Assembly (NCBI GenBank): GCA_002354055.1
Contig: DEKW01000020.1
Coordinates: forward strand, 95,124 to 159,123
Direction of reading: 5' to 3'
Length of the DNA stretch: 64,000 nt
Origin: Bacteroidales bacterium UBA2712
GTDB lineage: Bacteria > Bacteroidota > Bacteroidia > Bacteroidales > Paludibacteraceae
Below the pieces are notes generated by a model. It searched no databases and was not told where the DNA came from. It saw only the letters and a list, made by a program, of their open reading frames with translations. Numbering within the stretch: the stretch's first letter is position 1; every line of letters starts with the position of its first letter. Made by a program: the position numbers and the translations under genes. Below are positions 1 to 8,510 of this stretch, piece by piece.

Positions 1-270
1 GACAAGGATCATTTCTACGAAGAGATCGAGCGCGCTGCGTGGACCTACCTATCCGACCGGCTCTCTATCCCGACAGCCGACCTCAACAAGGAAAATATAG
101 CGTCTCTGCTCGCGCAGAAGGACGTGCCGGAAGCAATCATCACAGAGGTGAAGAACGTCCTCTCGACGGCGGAGTTCGCGCGCTACGCACCGACCACCGA
201 CCACGCCATGGATGACCTCTACGAGGCGACCACCAACATCATTAACAAACTAGAGGAACAGAAATTATGA
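1..270 (+). CDS. batD: BatD-like protein, C-terminal end (partial)
   Basis: Open from the window edge in frame 1 and ending TGA at 268-270. About 89 residues are visible: an aromatic, acidic stretch (FYEEIERAAWTYLSDRLSIP) and a later CEFARYAP-like segment (AEFARYAP) followed by a helical tail. This is the usual cytosolic C-terminus of BatD, the large Bat-operon membrane protein linked to aerotolerance in Bacteroides. The stop overlaps the start of the next gene by four bases (ATGA), and that gene is BatE-like, which supports the call. Everything upstream, including the periplasmic domains, is outside the window. Confidence 0.8.
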   Translation, partial: DKDHFYEEIERAAWTYLSDRLSIPTADLNKENIASLLAQKDVPEAIITEVKNVLSTAEFARYAPTTDHAMDDLYEATTNIINKLEEQKL

Positions 271-1031
271 AAATAGGCAATTTGACCATTACGTCATTAC
301 GTTATTACGTCATCACGACCCTTTTGCTATTCAGCGCGTTCACTTTTGCCCAGGACGCTTTTGACGCAGCGAACGCAGCGTACGCAGATGGCCGCTACGA
401 AGAGGCGGCGGCGATGTATCAGACGCTCTTGGACGAGCAGTCTGACGCAACGCTTTATTACAACCTCGGCAACTCCCGTTTCAAACAAGGCGAGCTGGCG
501 CAAGCGATCCTCAATTACGAGCGTGCGCTGCGTCTCAAGCCTAACTACAAGGACGCGCAGTACAACCTGGCCTTTGCGCAATCCCGCATCACGGATAATA
601 TCGTCGAGCAGGATTTCTTCCTCTCCTCATGGGCTCGCACGGTGCGAAACAGCCTTAGCGAGCGCACTTGGTGGAGCACCTCTATCGGACTCTTCATCTG
701 CGCCCTGATTACCCTCCTGCTCTTCCTCCTCGGTCGCGAGTTATGGCTGCGTAAGACAGCATTCCACGTAGCATGGATAGCGCTTCTCTTCTCCCTCATC
801 GCCGGGCTCAACGCAGGCTCCTTGCGTCAAAGAAACACCCTGCGCAATGAGGCAATCATCACACAGGGTGTCGTTAATGTCAAGTCTTCTCCTGATCGTT
901 CAGGAACGGACCTCTTCACCATTCACGAAGGTACAAAAGTAACGATTCGTGAGACCCTCGGCGAGTGGGTTAACGTGTCCGTTGGCTCGAACGAGGGTTG
1001 GATGAAGGCTGCGCATCTTGAGAGGATCTAG
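267..1031 (+). CDS. batE: BatE-like TPR/SH3 membrane protein
   Basis: 254 residues. A hydrophobic N-terminal segment (about 12-28) ends in a signal-peptidase-like FAQ. Two or three TPR units follow (about 31-105, with LYYNLGNSRFKQGELAQAI), then two membrane segments (about 136-156 and 168-186) and a C-terminal SH3-like domain (about 195-254). This TPR-TM-TM-SH3 order is that of BatE in Bacteroides-type aerotolerance operons, where Bat proteins are thought to assemble with MoxR and VWA partners. It is translationally coupled to the upstream batD end. Codons near 287-318 are an 8-nt tandem repeat built around CATTACGT that encodes part of the signal region. Its last 62 bases overlap the 3' end of the convergent lipoprotein gene. 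Confidence 0.82.
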   Translation: MKIGNLTITSLRYYVITTLLLFSAFTFAQDAFDAANAAYADGRYEEAAAMYQTLLDEQSDATLYYNLGNSRFKQGELAQAILNYERALRLKPNYKDAQYNLAFAQSRITDNIVEQDFFLSSWARTVRNSLSERTWWSTSIGLFICALITLLLFLLGRELWLRKTAFHVAWIALLFSLIAGLNAGSLRQRNTLRNEAIITQGVVNVKSSPDRSGTDLFTIHEGTKVTIRETLGEWVNVSVGSNEGWMKAAHLERI

Positions 1032-2280
1032 TTCCGCTCGTGCGCGTCGAAGAGCCGCTCGTACGAGTACTTGTACCGCTTGTTCGCGTAGAAGTACTGC
1101 TTGTGCGGCTTGAGTTTCCACTCTCGCGTTTCACAGTCGTTGTACGACCTGTACTGTCGGTGGTTTTCACCGTAGTGCGGGTCGTACCGTTTTTATTCAC
1201 GCGCGTATCGATTGTTGTACCTGTCGTCGGAGTCTTCGTACGGGAAGAGCCCGATGTTCCGCTGGTGCGTGTCGAGGTAGTCGTAGTAGTCGTAGTAGTC
1301 GTAGTACTCGTCTTTGCCTGCGTCGTGGTCTTTGAAGTCGTGGCGGTCGTAGTGCCGCTGGTACGCGTCGAGGTACTTGGTTTGTCACTCGTACGCGCAC
1401 TACTCTTCTCTACCTCGGTACGCAGCTGAGCCGCGTTACGAACACTCACGCCGGAAGAAGCCGCCGTACGAGTCACGCGGCGCTCGAACGAGTCATCCGG
1501 ATGCTGTACCCCGTAGTCGTTCCTGCGATGCGACTGCGTCATCTCCGTATAACCGCTATAGAAAGGCTTGGAGGGGTAATCGCAGTGGTGGCAGTAGTGA
1601 TGGTTCGTCATGTACGTCGTCACGTATGCCTGGTAATGGTTGATAACCACCGGTTTAGGCTGAGTGTAATACGACGGGTAGTAGCCGTAGTAGTACGGCG
1701 AAGACCAAACGGCGTACGTCGCATGTCCATACACGTTCCACATCGGCGGACGCTTCACGAAGACCGGACGAACGATATAGTTATAACCGTACAAGTACGG
1801 ATCGCCTATCACCTCTACGTACAGCAAATCGGCTCTGCGCTCTGCCACTATTGTAGCGACGTCCTGGAACATGCTCGGGCCCACACAAGCCTGCAACAAC
1901 AAGGTGTGGTAGTACCCACGGGAAGTCTCAATAACGCGGATGTAATCAATCCATCCGTCGCGATTAAGGTCGAGGTTATTGATCATATACCGGCTGGAGT
2001 TGAGGATCTGCTCAAACTCTCTGACGGAGTTTGACTCCGCAAAAGCCGCAGCTACCGCATTGAGGTCCAGCGAGAAACACAGATCCGTGTTGTAGTTCGT
2101 TACCGTGAAGGTCGTCACCGTCGTCACTTTCGGCGAAGGAGTCGTCACCGTCGTCACGTAGGTCGGTTGAGGAACCGGTTTCTCACGGACTACGACTACC
2201 GGTTCAGACACCGTTCGGATGGTCGTCCAGCAACCGGTTAACACCACTGCTGCCAGAACTAATAATGCTATTTTTTTCAT
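970..2280 (-). CDS. Lipoprotein with Thr/Ser/Arg-rich repetitive tail, unknown function
   Basis: 436 residues from the ATG at 2280 (MKKIALLVLAAVVLTGC), a clear lipoprotein signal with cysteine at the lipobox. An in-frame ATG 12 bases upstream lies in a repeat tract and is less likely. A folded part (about 60-190) holds an EF-hand-like LDLNRDGWIDY segment. A Tyr/His-rich stretch follows (about 190-260), then a C-terminal third that is almost only Thr, Ser, Arg, Lys and Gly with iterated TRTSG units. I do not recognise a function. A surface-exposed lipoprotein with a disordered tail is the plainest reading. The tail overlaps batE convergently by 62 bases. Confidence 0.65.
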   Translation of the reverse strand: MKKIALLVLAAVVLTGCWTTIRTVSEPVVVVREKPVPQPTYVTTVTTPSPKVTTVTTFTVTNYNTDLCFSLDLNAVAAAFAESNSVREFEQILNSSRYMINNLDLNRDGWIDYIRVIETSRGYYHTLLLQACVGPSMFQDVATIVAERRADLLYVEVIGDPYLYGYNYIVRPVFVKRPPMWNVYGHATYAVWSSPYYYGYYPSYYTQPKPVVINHYQAYVTTYMTNHHYCHHCDYPSKPFYSGYTEMTQSHRRNDYGVQHPDDSFERRVTRTAASSGVSVRNAAQLRTEVEKSSARTSDKPSTSTRTSGTTTATTSKTTTQAKTSTTTTTTTTTTSTRTSGTSGSSRTKTPTTGTTIDTRVNKNGTTRTTVKTTDSTGRTTTVKRESGNSSRTSSTSTRTSGTSTRTSGSSTRTSGTRSSQDAQPSSNPRSSQRTR

Positions 2281-2286
2281 GCCTTT

Positions 2287-2316
2287 ACACATTACACATT
2301 AAACATCACACATTAC
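2287..2316. repeat. Tandem ACATTAC-type heptamers
   Basis: About four imperfect 7-nt units lie between the lipoprotein start and the infB stop codon and overlap the last infB codon. This is one of the dispersed short-tandem-repeat tracts of this genome. Confidence 0.7.
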
Positions 2317-4970
2317 AACGTCTTCGCTACTTCAATCTCCTCAAATGCCTCGAGTATATCGCCTTCCTTGAGGTCGTCGTATGCCTTGAGGCTCAGACCG
2401 CACTCGGTGTTCACACCGGCTTCTTTGATATCGTCCTTGACGTGTTTGAGAGAAGCCAACTCTGCGGTCTTGATTACGATACCGTCACGTATGACACGTA
2501 CCTTGTTGCCGCGTTTGATCTTACCCTCACGCACAATACATCCGGCGATCGTACCCACTTTGGAGATGTGGAACGTCTGCAGCACCTCGAGGGTCGCTGT
2601 CACCTCTTCCTTCACCTCCGGAGCCAACATACCTTCCATAGCAGCCTTGACCTCGTTGATCGCGTCGTAGATGATGGAGTAGATACGGATATCCACCTCC
2701 TCGGTCTCGGCCATCTTTCGGGCAGTACCGGTCGGACGAACGTTAAAGCCGACGATGATCGCATCCGAAGCCGCAGCCAGCATCACATCGCTATCGCTGA
2801 TGGCACCCACAGCACCATGGATGACGTTCACCTGGATATTCTCCGTCGAGAGTTTCAAGAGCGAGTCCTTGATAGCCTCTACCGAACCGTCCACATCGGC
2901 CTTGACGATGATATTCAACTCCTTGAAATCGCCGATCGCCAGACGACGACCGATCTCCTCGAGACCCACGTGTTTCTTCGTGCGGATCGATTGTTCGCGT
3001 TGCAGCTGCTCACGCTTGTTTGCAATCTCGCGCGCCTCTTGCTCCGTCGGCAGCACGTTGAACTCGTCGCCGGCCTGCGGCGCTCCGTTCAGACCGAGGA
3101 TCGAGCAGGGCTCACCAGGACGTACCTCGGTGATCTTCTGACCGCGCTCGTTGAACATCGCTTTGATACGGCCGTGCGACGTTCCAGCGAGGATGATATC
3201 GCCCATATGCAGCGTTCCATCCTGAACCAGCAGCGTAGCTACATAACCGCGGCCTTTGTCCAGCGATGATTCGATGACTGAACCTTTCGCACGACGTTTG
3301 GGGTTCGCCTTGAGGTCGAGCATCTCTGCCTCTAACAACACTTTCTCCAAGAGTTCGTAAACGCCCGTTCCTTTCTTCGCAGAGATCTCCTGGCACTGAT
3401 ACTTACCACCCCAGTCCTCCACAAGGATATTCATGTTACTCAGCTGCTCGCGGATCTTATCAGGGTTAGCACCGGGCTTATCCACTTTGTTGATGGCGAA
3501 GACCATCGGTACACCTGCCGCTTGCGCATGGTTGATTGCCTCGATCGTCTGCGGCATGACTGCATCGTCCGCAGCAATGATGATGATCGCGATATCCGTC
3601 ACTTTCGCACCACGTGCACGCATCGCCGTGAAGGCCGCGTGACCCGGGGTATCGAGGAACGTAATATGCTGACCGTTCTTCAGTTTGACGTTATATGCAC
3701 CGATGTGCTGGGTGATACCTCCGGCCTCACCGGCAATCACATTCGCGTTACGGATGTGGTCCAGCAAGGATGTCTTACCGTGATCCACGTGACCCATCAC
3801 CGTGATGATCGGGCAGCGCGGTTCTATATCCTCGTCGTTCACCACCTCATCGGCGTTGATCTCATCCGCCACGTGCGCAGAGACGTACTCCGTCTGGAAA
3901 CCGAACTCCTCGGCAACCAGGTTGATTGTCTCGGCGTCGAGACGCTGGTTGATCGACACAAACAGGCCAAGGCTCATACAAGTACCGATAATCTTGTTCA
4001 CCGGCACATTCATCATCACCGCCAGGTCGTTGGCCGTCACGAACTCCGTCAACTTCAGCACTTTGGATTGCTCCTGAGCCTCCATCACTTCGAGTTCATG
4101 CTTCTCACGCTCCTGCTCGCGACGCTCGCGTTTATATTTAGAGGTGTTGGATTTGTTCTGTTTCTGCTGCAGACGGCTCAGCGTCTCCTTCAGTGCCTTA
4201 TCCACCTCTTCCTGCGTAGCCTCACGAGGTTGGTTCTTTTTGTTTTTCTTACCTATCTGGTTGCGTTTGTCGTTCGGATCTACTTTCGCCGCGTTCGCCT
4301 TGAACCGTTCACGTTTACGCTTCTCCGCAGCAGCCTGTTGTTGGGCTTGTTGCGCTTGTTGACGCTCTTCACGCTCTTTGCGTTTCTGCTCTTTGGTCTT
4401 CTTCGCCGGACGCGTTGAGGTGTCGATGGAATCCAGGTCGATCTTTCCGATCACTTTCGGTCCGTCGGTTACTTCGGGCTTGCCGAGCGTGAAGATCTTC
4501 GGTTTGGGTTTCTCTTGCGGCTTCTCATGAGGTTTCTCTTGCTCTTTCTCTGCCTCTTTTTTCGTTACTGCAGCAGCTTCTTCCGCAGCTTTTGCTTCTG
4601 CCTCTGCCTTCTTGGCTTTCGCAGCGCGTTCTGCTTCCTCGGCAGCCTTCTTGGCCTCTGCCTCTGCTGCGCGTTTGGCTGCATCTTCTGCTGCTTTCTT
4701 CGCTGCAGCCTCTTCTGCCGCACGTCGAGCTGCTTCCGCCGCTTCTTTCTCTGCCGCCTCACGAGCCTGACGCTCCGCAGCCTGACGGTCCGCCTCAATC
4801 TTCACTGCCAAATCCTTACTGAACTCTTTAGCCAGCAACAGATACAGATCATCATCGATGCGCACGTTCGGATCCGAAGCAATAGGATGACCGTTCTTCT
4901 CGCACCACGCGGTGAGAGTAGCCATGCCTATGTTTAATTCTTTACATGCTTTTATTAACTTTATCGCCAT
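2313..4970 (-). CDS. infB: Translation initiation factor IF-2
   Basis: 885 residues from the ATG at 4970 (MAIKLIKACKELNIG), which matches the usual IF-2N start better than the upstream in-frame codon at 4991. The N-terminal IF-2N subdomain is followed by a long Ala/Glu/Lys-rich helical linker (about 75-290), a second IF2_N domain, then the GTPase core with G1 GHVDHGKT, G3 DTPGH and G4 NKVD, and the beta-barrel and fMet-tRNA binding domains. It delivers initiator tRNA to the 30S subunit in the cytosol. It is the third gene of rimP-nusA-infB. A 147-bp gap separates it from nusA. Length is normal for the phylum. Confidence 0.97.
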   Translation of the reverse strand: MAIKLIKACKELNIGMATLTAWCEKNGHPIASDPNVRIDDDLYLLLAKEFSKDLAVKIEADRQAAERQAREAAEKEAAEAARRAAEEAAAKKAAEDAAKRAAEAEAKKAAEEAERAAKAKKAEAEAKAAEEAAAVTKKEAEKEQEKPHEKPQEKPKPKIFTLGKPEVTDGPKVIGKIDLDSIDTSTRPAKKTKEQKRKEREERQQAQQAQQQAAAEKRKRERFKANAAKVDPNDKRNQIGKKNKKNQPREATQEEVDKALKETLSRLQQKQNKSNTSKYKRERREQEREKHELEVMEAQEQSKVLKLTEFVTANDLAVMMNVPVNKIIGTCMSLGLFVSINQRLDAETINLVAEEFGFQTEYVSAHVADEINADEVVNDEDIEPRCPIITVMGHVDHGKTSLLDHIRNANVIAGEAGGITQHIGAYNVKLKNGQHITFLDTPGHAAFTAMRARGAKVTDIAIIIIAADDAVMPQTIEAINHAQAAGVPMVFAINKVDKPGANPDKIREQLSNMNILVEDWGGKYQCQEISAKKGTGVYELLEKVLLEAEMLDLKANPKRRAKGSVIESSLDKGRGYVATLLVQDGTLHMGDIILAGTSHGRIKAMFNERGQKITEVRPGEPCSILGLNGAPQAGDEFNVLPTEQEAREIANKREQLQREQSIRTKKHVGLEEIGRRLAIGDFKELNIIVKADVDGSVEAIKDSLLKLSTENIQVNVIHGAVGAISDSDVMLAAASDAIIVGFNVRPTGTARKMAETEEVDIRIYSIIYDAINEVKAAMEGMLAPEVKEEVTATLEVLQTFHISKVGTIAGCIVREGKIKRGNKVRVIRDGIVIKTAELASLKHVKDDIKEAGVNTECGLSLKAYDDLKEGDILEAFEEIEVAKTL

Positions 4971-5117
4971 ATCGCGTGAACTAAGGCTCAATACGATTCG
5001 CGACCTCGTCGCTCATATGAATTTTTGCCTTGTTCCCGCTCTTCGGTCCACAAACATTTTATTGGTTTGTGTCCCGAGGGGGAACCCTCCTAGTTCGGAG
5101 AGGGGATATATGGTTAA

Positions 5118-6380
5118 TTAATCGTTTTCAAACTCCGCCGCCAAGATGCGCAGCACCTCATCGATGGTCTCCTCCTCCAGGTCCGTACGACGCAGCAAGT
5201 CTTCTTTGCTCGTGCCTAACACCTCCTTGGCGGTATCAAGACCGATAGCCTTGAACGCATCGATAACCCACTGATCGATCTCGTCATTAAACTCGTCCAG
5301 ATAGATATCATCCAAGTCCTCCTCGTCGATCTCGCGGTACACATCAATCTCGTAGCCTGTCAGCATAGAAGCCAACTTCACGTTGTAGCCACCCTTACCG
5401 ATAGCGAGGCTCACCTCGTCCGGTAGCAGATAGACGTTTGCCTTCTTGTTCTCCTCGTCAATCTCCATCGTGCGGATCTTCGCAGGAGCCAGCGCACGCT
5501 GGATGTACAGGTTGATGTTCGGCGTGTAGTTGATCACGTCGATATTCTCGTTGCGCAACTCGCGGACGATACCGTGAATACGCGCACCTTTCACTCCCAC
5601 ACAAGCGCCTACCGGGTCGATGCGCTCGTCAAACGTCTCTACAGCCACTTTGGCACGCTCACCCGGGATACGGGCGATGTTCTTAATCGCTATCAGACCC
5701 TCTTTCACCTCAGGAACCTCTTGCTCAAACAAACGCTGCAGGAACAACGGAGCCGTACGGCTCAGGATGATCTTCGGGTTCTGGTTCTTGTTATCTACCT
5801 GAACCACTACCGCGCGAACCATCTCTCCTTTGCGGTAGAAATCCGTCGGGATCTGGTTCTGTTTCGGCAGGTAAAGCTCGTTGCCCTCTTCGTCGAGGAG
5901 CAGCATCTCTTTCTTCCACACCTGGTACAACTCACCCGTCACCACCTGACCGATCATCTCTTTGTACTTCTGATAAAGCACCTCTTTCTGCAGCTCCAGG
6001 ATCTTCGATGCCAAGGTCTGACGGAGGTTCAGGATCATACGGCGGCCGAAAGAAGCCAACTCTACTTTATCCGTTACCTCTTCGCCGATCTCTGCCTCGT
6101 CATCCAGCAGGAGGGCGTCGCTCAGTGCAATCTGCGTATCCGGGTTCGCCACGTCGCCATCCTCCATCACCAGACGGTTACGGTAGATTTCCAAGTCACC
6201 CTTGTCCGGGTTCACGATCACCGTGTAGTCCGCCGTCGGACCGTACATCTTTGCAATAACGCTCTTGAACGACTCCTCCAAAACTGTGATAAGAGTCTGT
6301 TTGTCAATGCGTTTGAAGTCTTTAAACTCCGAGAAAATGTCAATCAAATTGATTGACTCTTGATTTTTTTCTGTTGCCAT
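5118..6380 (-). CDS. nusA: Transcription termination/antitermination factor NusA
   Basis: 420 residues: the N-terminal RNA-polymerase-binding domain (1-125), the S1 domain (about 135-205), tandem KH domains (GACVGVKGARI and AIGKGGYNVKLAS), and an acidic C-terminal tail (DLDDIYLDEFNDEIDQW) with an HhH-like end (KEDLLRRTDLEEETIDEVL). It modulates pausing and Rho-independent termination. It sits between rimP and infB in the conserved order, with only 8 bp to rimP. Confidence 0.97.
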   Translation of the reverse strand: MATEKNQESINLIDIFSEFKDFKRIDKQTLITVLEESFKSVIAKMYGPTADYTVIVNPDKGDLEIYRNRLVMEDGDVANPDTQIALSDALLLDDEAEIGEEVTDKVELASFGRRMILNLRQTLASKILELQKEVLYQKYKEMIGQVVTGELYQVWKKEMLLLDEEGNELYLPKQNQIPTDFYRKGEMVRAVVVQVDNKNQNPKIILSRTAPLFLQRLFEQEVPEVKEGLIAIKNIARIPGERAKVAVETFDERIDPVGACVGVKGARIHGIVRELRNENIDVINYTPNINLYIQRALAPAKIRTMEIDEENKKANVYLLPDEVSLAIGKGGYNVKLASMLTGYEIDVYREIDEEDLDDIYLDEFNDEIDQWVIDAFKAIGLDTAKEVLGTSKEDLLRRTDLEEETIDEVLRILAAEFEND

Positions 6381-6388
6381 TTTTGTAT

Positions 6389-6871
6389 TTAGAATTTTAT
6401 ATCATATTTCACATATTTCGGTTCGTCGTACCGCCATGTATGCGTCACGACCTGCGTCTCTTTGCGTTTCTTGCCTTCAACCGTCACTTTCTCCTCGCAA
6501 TCCACACTGAAAGTTTCATCATCTACAGAAACGAGTAAACCGCGCAGTTTCTTGCCATCTATGAGCACCTCGACATCATGCCCTAAATTCTTCTCAAACT
6601 GCATCTTCGTCTTGAACGGATCCGTCAGACTCACGCTTCCCACCTCCAACGAGTAATCAAATTCAGTCTGTGCTCCGTCAGCATAGCGGTCTTCGATTTT
6701 TGCCACTAAAAATCGATTGAGCTCCGCACAGAAATCTACATCCACACCTGCCAACCGATCAACCTCCACGAGAATATCATTCCCCGCAGAAACCTCCAGC
6801 GTGATCAACTCATAATCCGTACCTTTCAGGTACTCTCCGATCCATTCTTGTAACTGTTCCTTCAAACTCAT
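6389..6871 (-). CDS. rimP: Ribosome maturation factor RimP
   Basis: 160 residues from the ATG at 6871 (MSLKEQLQEWIGEYL). An upstream in-frame codon would add 33 basic residues that lie in the leader. The alpha/beta N-terminal domain (EVSAGNDILVEVDRLAGVD) and the Sm-like C-terminal domain (DPFKTKMQFEKNLGHDVEVL) are both present. RimP assists 30S maturation. It is the first gene of the operon, about 90 nt downstream of a good Bacteroides-type promoter. Confidence 0.92.
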   Translation of the reverse strand: MSLKEQLQEWIGEYLKGTDYELITLEVSAGNDILVEVDRLAGVDVDFCAELNRFLVAKIEDRYADGAQTEFDYSLEVGSVSLTDPFKTKMQFEKNLGHDVEVLIDGKKLRGLLVSVDDETFSVDCEEKVTVEGKKRKETQVVTHTWRYDEPKYVKYDIKF

Positions 6872-6967
6872 AAATCCTAAATTATAAATTTTCTGTCGAT
6901 GCGTTTTCGCCTTTATTTTTATACGAAGAGGAGACCTTTTCGGGGTCCCCTCATTCATTTCACGCTG

Positions 6968-6999
6968 CAAAGATACTGCTTTTTTTTCACATATGCAAA
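6968..6999 (-). promoter_or_regulatory. Promoter of rimP-nusA-infB
   Basis: On the minus strand TTTG (6996-6999), 20 nt, then TATCTTTG (6968-6975), matching the Bacteroides consensus TTTG-N19-21-TAnnTTTG. The spacer starts CATATG and holds an A-tract. Confidence 0.8.
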
Positions 7000-7077
7000 T
7001 ATTTCTACAGAAAAATTAAATTTATTTAAATTTTTAGGTAAAAAAGCTTGTATATGCGCACAAACGTGCGGCTGTAA

Positions 7078-7875
7078 TTATTGATTGCTCAGATAACATA
7101 CAGTGAATGAACCGACTGCCGCTACGAATCCGTTCTCTTTAAGCATGGATTCCTGCTCTTCCTCATCCGGGTTAGTCCAGCTATTATAGTAAGCAATGCC
7201 TTCCGGATCGCCGGATGTAAGATTTACTTTCGTTACTGAATATGCTTCTTCTTCAACTTCGATAGCTTTTGCTTTAGCAACAGCTGCCACTAACTCTGCA
7301 TGATCCGTAAACTCTTTATCTTCATCTCCGCTAAAAGTGTAGCCTGCCCAATGCTGCATCTTCTTACCTTCTACAGAGATTCCTTCCGGCATCTTCTTAT
7401 ACTCCTCGTCGCTCACTTCGGTAAACAACAGGTTGATGTTGTCCTTCAGCGGAGCAAGCACCCGAGTGGAGAGCATAGCCATCTTGTCGTTAGAATACCT
7501 AACCGTAACGACGTACAGGCACTCGCCCTTATCCATGAGACCTTTTACGTACTCTGTGCTCTCTTCTTCTGTCATCTTCTCATAATCCTGCGGCAGATTG
7601 TAGATATACACTTGTGCGCTGGACTCAGCCTTAATATCCTTACGTACTTTCTTCAGAGCCCGAGCTACTACGCCATTCATATTACTCTCTTTTAATTCGA
7701 CATAACCTGCGTCGGTCAACGCTTTGTCCACTGTCGCAGCGTCAGATCCTAACAGATCAAATGCCTGAGAAGTAACTGCCTTGGCAGCTTTTTTGTCTTT
7801 ACTGGGCACCGATGCACCCTCATTACATGCCAGGAATGCAAATGCAACCATGGCCAATACAAGTAACTTTTTCAT
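7078..7875 (-). CDS. Lipoprotein of unknown function
   Basis: 265 residues with a lipoprotein signal (MKKLLVLAMVAFAFLAC, lipobox FLAC). The mature part is acidic and mixed alpha/beta, with EEEEQESMLKENGFV near the end. No family is recognised. It is monocistronic, with its own promoter at 8010-8041 and an unusual leader that carries nearly four copies of a 23-bp repeat. Location would be the periplasmic or outer face of a membrane. Confidence 0.7.
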   Translation of the reverse strand: MKKLLVLAMVAFAFLACNEGASVPSKDKKAAKAVTSQAFDLLGSDAATVDKALTDAGYVELKESNMNGVVARALKKVRKDIKAESSAQVYIYNLPQDYEKMTEEESTEYVKGLMDKGECLYVVTVRYSNDKMAMLSTRVLAPLKDNINLLFTEVSDEEYKKMPEGISVEGKKMQHWAGYTFSGDEDKEFTDHAELVAAVAKAKAIEVEEEAYSVTKVNLTSGDPEGIAYYNSWTNPDEEEQESMLKENGFVAAVGSFTVCYLSNQ

Positions 7876-7912
7876 AATTAATTGTAATGATTGAAAGTTA
7901 AATAATGATTAA

Positions 7913-7997
7913 TAAATGTTAACTCTTTATGTTAGTAAATGTTAACTCTTTATGTCAGTAAGTGTTAATTCTTTATGTTAGTAAATGTTTATTCCTT
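7913..7997. repeat. 23-bp tandem repeat, about 3.7 copies
   Basis: Units start at 7913, 7936, 7959 and 7982 (TAAATGTTAACTCTTTATGT plus TAG), with one or two changes each and a truncated last unit. The whole tract lies in the 5' leader of the lipoprotein gene, between its promoter and start codon. Confidence 0.9.
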
Positions 7998-8009
7998 CAC
8001 TTTCGGCTG

Positions 8010-8041
8010 CAAAATTACTATATTTTTTTCATATATGCAAA
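8010..8041 (-). promoter_or_regulatory. Promoter of the lipoprotein gene at 7078-7875
   Basis: Minus-strand TTTG (8038-8041), 20 nt, TAATTTTG (8010-8017). The predicted leader is about 130 nt and contains the 23-bp repeats. Confidence 0.75.
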
Positions 8042-8134
8042 TAAATTTGCACTTTTCTGATTTTTTTGCTCCATCTACTCCATCCCTTTGCCGGTCTTGC
8101 GTACCTTCCTGCTACCCCATACAACCCCAAAATA

Positions 8135-8183
8135 AGACTCAAATTAGACTCAAATGAGACCATCACCATAGGATCACCATAGG
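8135..8183. repeat. Two adjacent 11-nt tandem duplications
   Basis: AGACTCAAATT/AGACTCAAATG at 8135-8156 and ATCACCATAGG twice at 8162-8183. The surrounding non-coding stretch 8042-8460 otherwise shows only a TATA-rich palindrome near 8230 and no supported gene. Confidence 0.75.
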
Positions 8184-8462
8184 ATGAAACCCCTATTTTG
8201 TCATTTTGCAACTTTTACCATATATACATAGTATATATACTTTTTGTTTTGATTTGTGTATGTCATTTTTTTTCGTAACTTCGGACATCTGCCTGATTAT
8301 AAACAACTCTCTGCCACTACGTTCTGTCGATTATTGTTCACAATCTTCCCCCCGTAGCTACGTTCGCGTCCTTCGGTGCATACGCAAATCCTGCGTTTTT
8401 TGCTTCCCGCGTCGTTCCTCCGCTATGATAATATACCGCCAAGCAAAAAAATCGCAGAAAAA

Positions 8463-8494
8463 TTTGCGTATGTGCAATTTTTGTTGTACCTTTG
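8463..8494 (+). promoter_or_regulatory. Promoter of mfd
   Basis: TTTG (8463-8466), 20 nt, TACCTTTG (8487-8494): a full match to the Bacteroides consensus. Transcription would start near 8500, leaving a leader of only about 10 nt before the ATG at 8511. Confidence 0.8.
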
Positions 8495-8510
8495 CACCCG
8501 ATTTGTGTAT

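Noticed and set aside
1260..1310. Microsatellite-like GTAGTC tract as a non-coding repeat
   Set aside because: On the minus strand it encodes the Thr-rich tail of the lipoprotein in an unbroken frame.
8376..8510. N-terminal extension of Mfd
   Set aside because: It lies upstream of and across the promoter, and Mfd proteins start at the IENLEILF-type segment encoded from 8511.
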